Assembly (NCBI GenBank): GCA_023336765.1
Contig: JAMBLL010000177.1
Coordinates: forward strand, 1-6,574
Direction: 5' to 3'
Source: Actinomycetes bacterium
Lineage (GTDB): Bacteria > Actinomycetota > Acidimicrobiia > Spongiisociales > UBA5794
Length of the DNA: 6,574 nt
Part shown: one piece after another, positions 5,815 through 6,574 of the stretch
How the letters are laid out: each line of letters starts with the position of its first letter
How positions within the stretch are numbered: position 1 is the stretch's first letter
The notes under the pieces: model-generated
What the model was told of the DNA's origin: nothing
Databases searched by the model: none
What the model saw: only the letters and a program-made list of their open reading frames with translations
Program-made: the position numbers and the translations under genes

Positions 5815-6018
5815 AAACAAACCACGGTACGTCTACCCGAAGACCTCGCCGGCGGCGCAGAGGCCGTCGCTCGGGTTGAGGGCACCAGCGTCAACGCGCT
5901 GATCGTCGATGCCCTCAGAGCCGAAATCGAGCGAGTCCGTCAAGACGAGGACTTCACTGCCCGCGCCAGGCGACTCCTCGAACGCGACCGAGAACTGTTG
6001 GAACGTCTCGCCGAGTGA
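5809..6018 (+). CDS. Ribbon-helix-helix antitoxin of an RHH-Doc module
   Basis: This 69-residue protein starts with a ribbon-helix-helix DNA-binding fold: strand TTVRLPEDL (5-13), helix 1 to about residue 23, and helix 2 beginning at the GTSVNALIVDAL segment (about 25-36). A charged helical tail rich in R, E and L follows (about 45-69), suited to wrap and neutralise the toxin. The fold acts as a dimer that binds the promoter. The start must be ATG 5809, since an in-frame TGA lies at 5794-5796 and no other start follows soon. No real ribosome site precedes it, so translation may begin on a nearly leaderless mRNA. Its stop overlaps the Doc start (GTGA, 6015-6018), giving translational coupling. 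The frame is intact although its partner is broken. Confidence 0.87.
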   Translation: MTKQTTVRLPEDLAGGAEAVARVEGTSVNALIVDALRAEIERVRQDEDFTARARRLLERDRELLERLAE

Positions 6019-6423
6019 CCCGCTGCATCACAGCGGCCGAATACTTCTGGCTGGCCGAACAGGTGACCGGAGTCGGAGCGTGACGCCCTCACCAAGGCGT
6101 CACGCTCCGACCTCGCAGAGTCCGCCCTGCATGCTCCACAGGCCAGATTCGGAGATATCGAGTTCTACGCTGATCTCTTCGATAAAGCCGCTGTACTGGT
6201 TTGTCGGCTGGCGTGGAACCATCCACTTCCTGACGGGGACAAACGTGCGGCGTGGGCGGCGCTGGTGATGTTCATCGACCTCAACCACGGCACCTGGGAC
6301 CCTGAACCACCCGACATCAACCAGGCTGAGGAAGCCATGCTGGTGATCGCTGCCGGAGAGGTCGACGAAACCTGGACCGCAGCTTGGCTCAGAGAACGCG
6401 TCCGGTTCGCCAACCGAAGCTGA
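6015..6423 (+). pseudogene. Doc-family (Fic fold) toxin, interrupted by a one-base frameshift
   Basis: Doc toxins phosphorylate elongation factor Tu and stop translation. The first frame starts at GTG 6015, overlapping the antitoxin stop, and reads VTRCITAAEYFWLAEQ, then VTGVGA before TGA at 6081-6083. Moving one base forward, the frame from 6082 continues as DALTKASRSDLAESALHAPQ, then a RFGDIEFYADLF segment, the Fic motif HPLPDGDKRAAW, and the C-terminal WLRERVRFANRS, ending with TGA at 6421-6423. Joined, they give about 135 residues, normal for Doc, so one extra base (such as T6081) or two missing bases break the gene. The motif has D where Doc consensus HxFx(D/N)GNKR has N, which may also weaken catalysis. 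The break lies inside a perfect 16-bp inverted repeat. Most likely a disabled toxin; a sequencing error or programmed +1 shift at UGA-C is less likely but open. Confidence 0.85.
6072..6111. repeat. Perfect 16-bp inverted repeat at the Doc frameshift
   Basis: GTCGGAGCGTGACGCC (6072-6087) and its exact complement (6096-6111) flank an 8-base loop. The stem includes T6081, the base whose removal restores the Doc frame. Without it the stem would have one bulged base. Such a perfect stem within a coding sequence is unexpected. Confidence 0.85.
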
Positions 6424-6437
6424 GCGTGGGTTGGGTG

Positions 6438-6483
6438 GACCGACGCTCGTGAGATCCACGATGCTCCGAAGCGTCAGACGGTC
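6438..6483 (+). terminator. Folded segment after the Doc gene, possible terminator
   Basis: GACCG (6438-6442) pairs with CGGTC (6479-6483) and ACGCT (6443-6447) with AGCGT (6470-6474), across a 4-base bulge. An inner CGTG/CACG hairpin (6448-6460) lies between them. It starts 14 bp after the Doc stop. There is no strong T-run, so this is a weak call. TGCTCCGAA at 6462-6470 is also repeated inverted at 6526-6534, next to the tRNA end. Confidence 0.3.
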
Positions 6484-6532
6484 TAGAAAGCTCTGTCAGG
6501 CGATAGCCCTTGCCGTGCATGGACTTTCGGAG

Positions 6533-6574
6533 CACGCCCGGAGGGACTCGAACCCCCAACCTTCTGATCCGTAA
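6533..6574 (-). tRNA. tRNA-Arg(ACG) 3' half, copy 3, cut by window edge; possibly the intact gene
   Basis: From the right edge the minus strand reads TTACGGA (anticodon loop with ACG), TCAGA (3' anticodon stem), the variable region AGGTT, a T-arm GGGGG-TTCGAGT-CCCTC that pairs fully (one G-T), acceptor strand CGGGCGT and discriminator G at 6533; no CCA is encoded. Of the three copies it is the only one with both a sound T-stem and the canonical anticodon-loop region. As the 5' half lies beyond the window, it may be the functional gene into which the elements integrated, or a third displaced fragment. The right edge cuts the anticodon loop. Confidence 0.6.

Larger units (their letters stand above)
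5619..6574. mobile_element. Putative integrase-less mini-element 2 (toxin-antitoxin cargo)
   Basis: This segment of about 0.95 kb lies between two direct tRNA-Arg 3' halves. It holds only the short repeats at its left end and an RHH-Doc pair at its right end. The order of parts (arm-like repeats, cargo, Doc next to the following tRNA half) is the same as in the neighbouring element. There is no integrase. Either it is the minimum left after deletion, or it is a non-autonomous element that needs an integrase in trans. The right boundary at the window edge is provisional. Confidence 0.5.

Noticed and set aside
6100..6459. Minus-strand frame of 119 codons over Doc
   Set aside because: It is antisense to the Doc C-terminal half, whose plus-strand translation contains the Fic motif.

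Overview
The window looks like chromosomal DNA from a high-GC Gram-positive bacterium, most likely an actinomycete. The grounds are strong G/C preference at third codon positions, GTG starts, a paired DUF485 / acetate-type symporter operon, and an RHH-Doc toxin-antitoxin pair of the type seen in Actinomycetota. The lineage is inferred from gene types only.

Left part (1-3279), all on the minus strand, looks like ordinary chromosome. A two-gene operon encodes a small two-helix DUF485 membrane protein (1961-1707) and, 3 bp downstream, a sodium:solute symporter of the ActP/MctC acetate-monocarboxylate type (1703 to the left edge, 567 codons visible). Two strong hairpins (2164-2241) separate this operon from the upstream gene, which encodes a secreted NHL-repeat beta-propeller (3279-2269).

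Right part (about 3640-6574) is accessory DNA built on a tRNA gene. The 3' half of a tRNA-Arg(ACG)-like gene occurs three times in the same orientation (3673-3715, 5619-5661, 6533-6574). The repeated part starts in the anticodon loop and ends at the discriminator base, as in tyrosine-recombinase attachment sites. The leftmost copy is followed, in tRNA orientation, by a perfect hairpin that may be the original tRNA terminator. To the right of copies 1 and 2 lies the same arrangement of short repeats: three 10-bp units, then two 9-bp units 12 bp apart. These resemble arm-type integrase sites. To the left of copies 2 and 3 lies a Doc toxin C-terminus.

The simplest reading is two related elements inserted in succession at one tRNA gene. 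Neither has an integrase now. Element 1 carries a monocarboxylate-type MFS transporter (4092-5354) plus a 29-residue Doc stub. Element 2 is under 1 kb and carries little more than an RHH antitoxin (5809-6018) and a Doc toxin (6015-6423). The Doc frame is broken by a one-base shift that lies exactly inside a perfect 16-bp inverted repeat, which suggests the palindrome itself caused the mutation. The antitoxin is intact, with a palindrome over its start codon that could be its operator.
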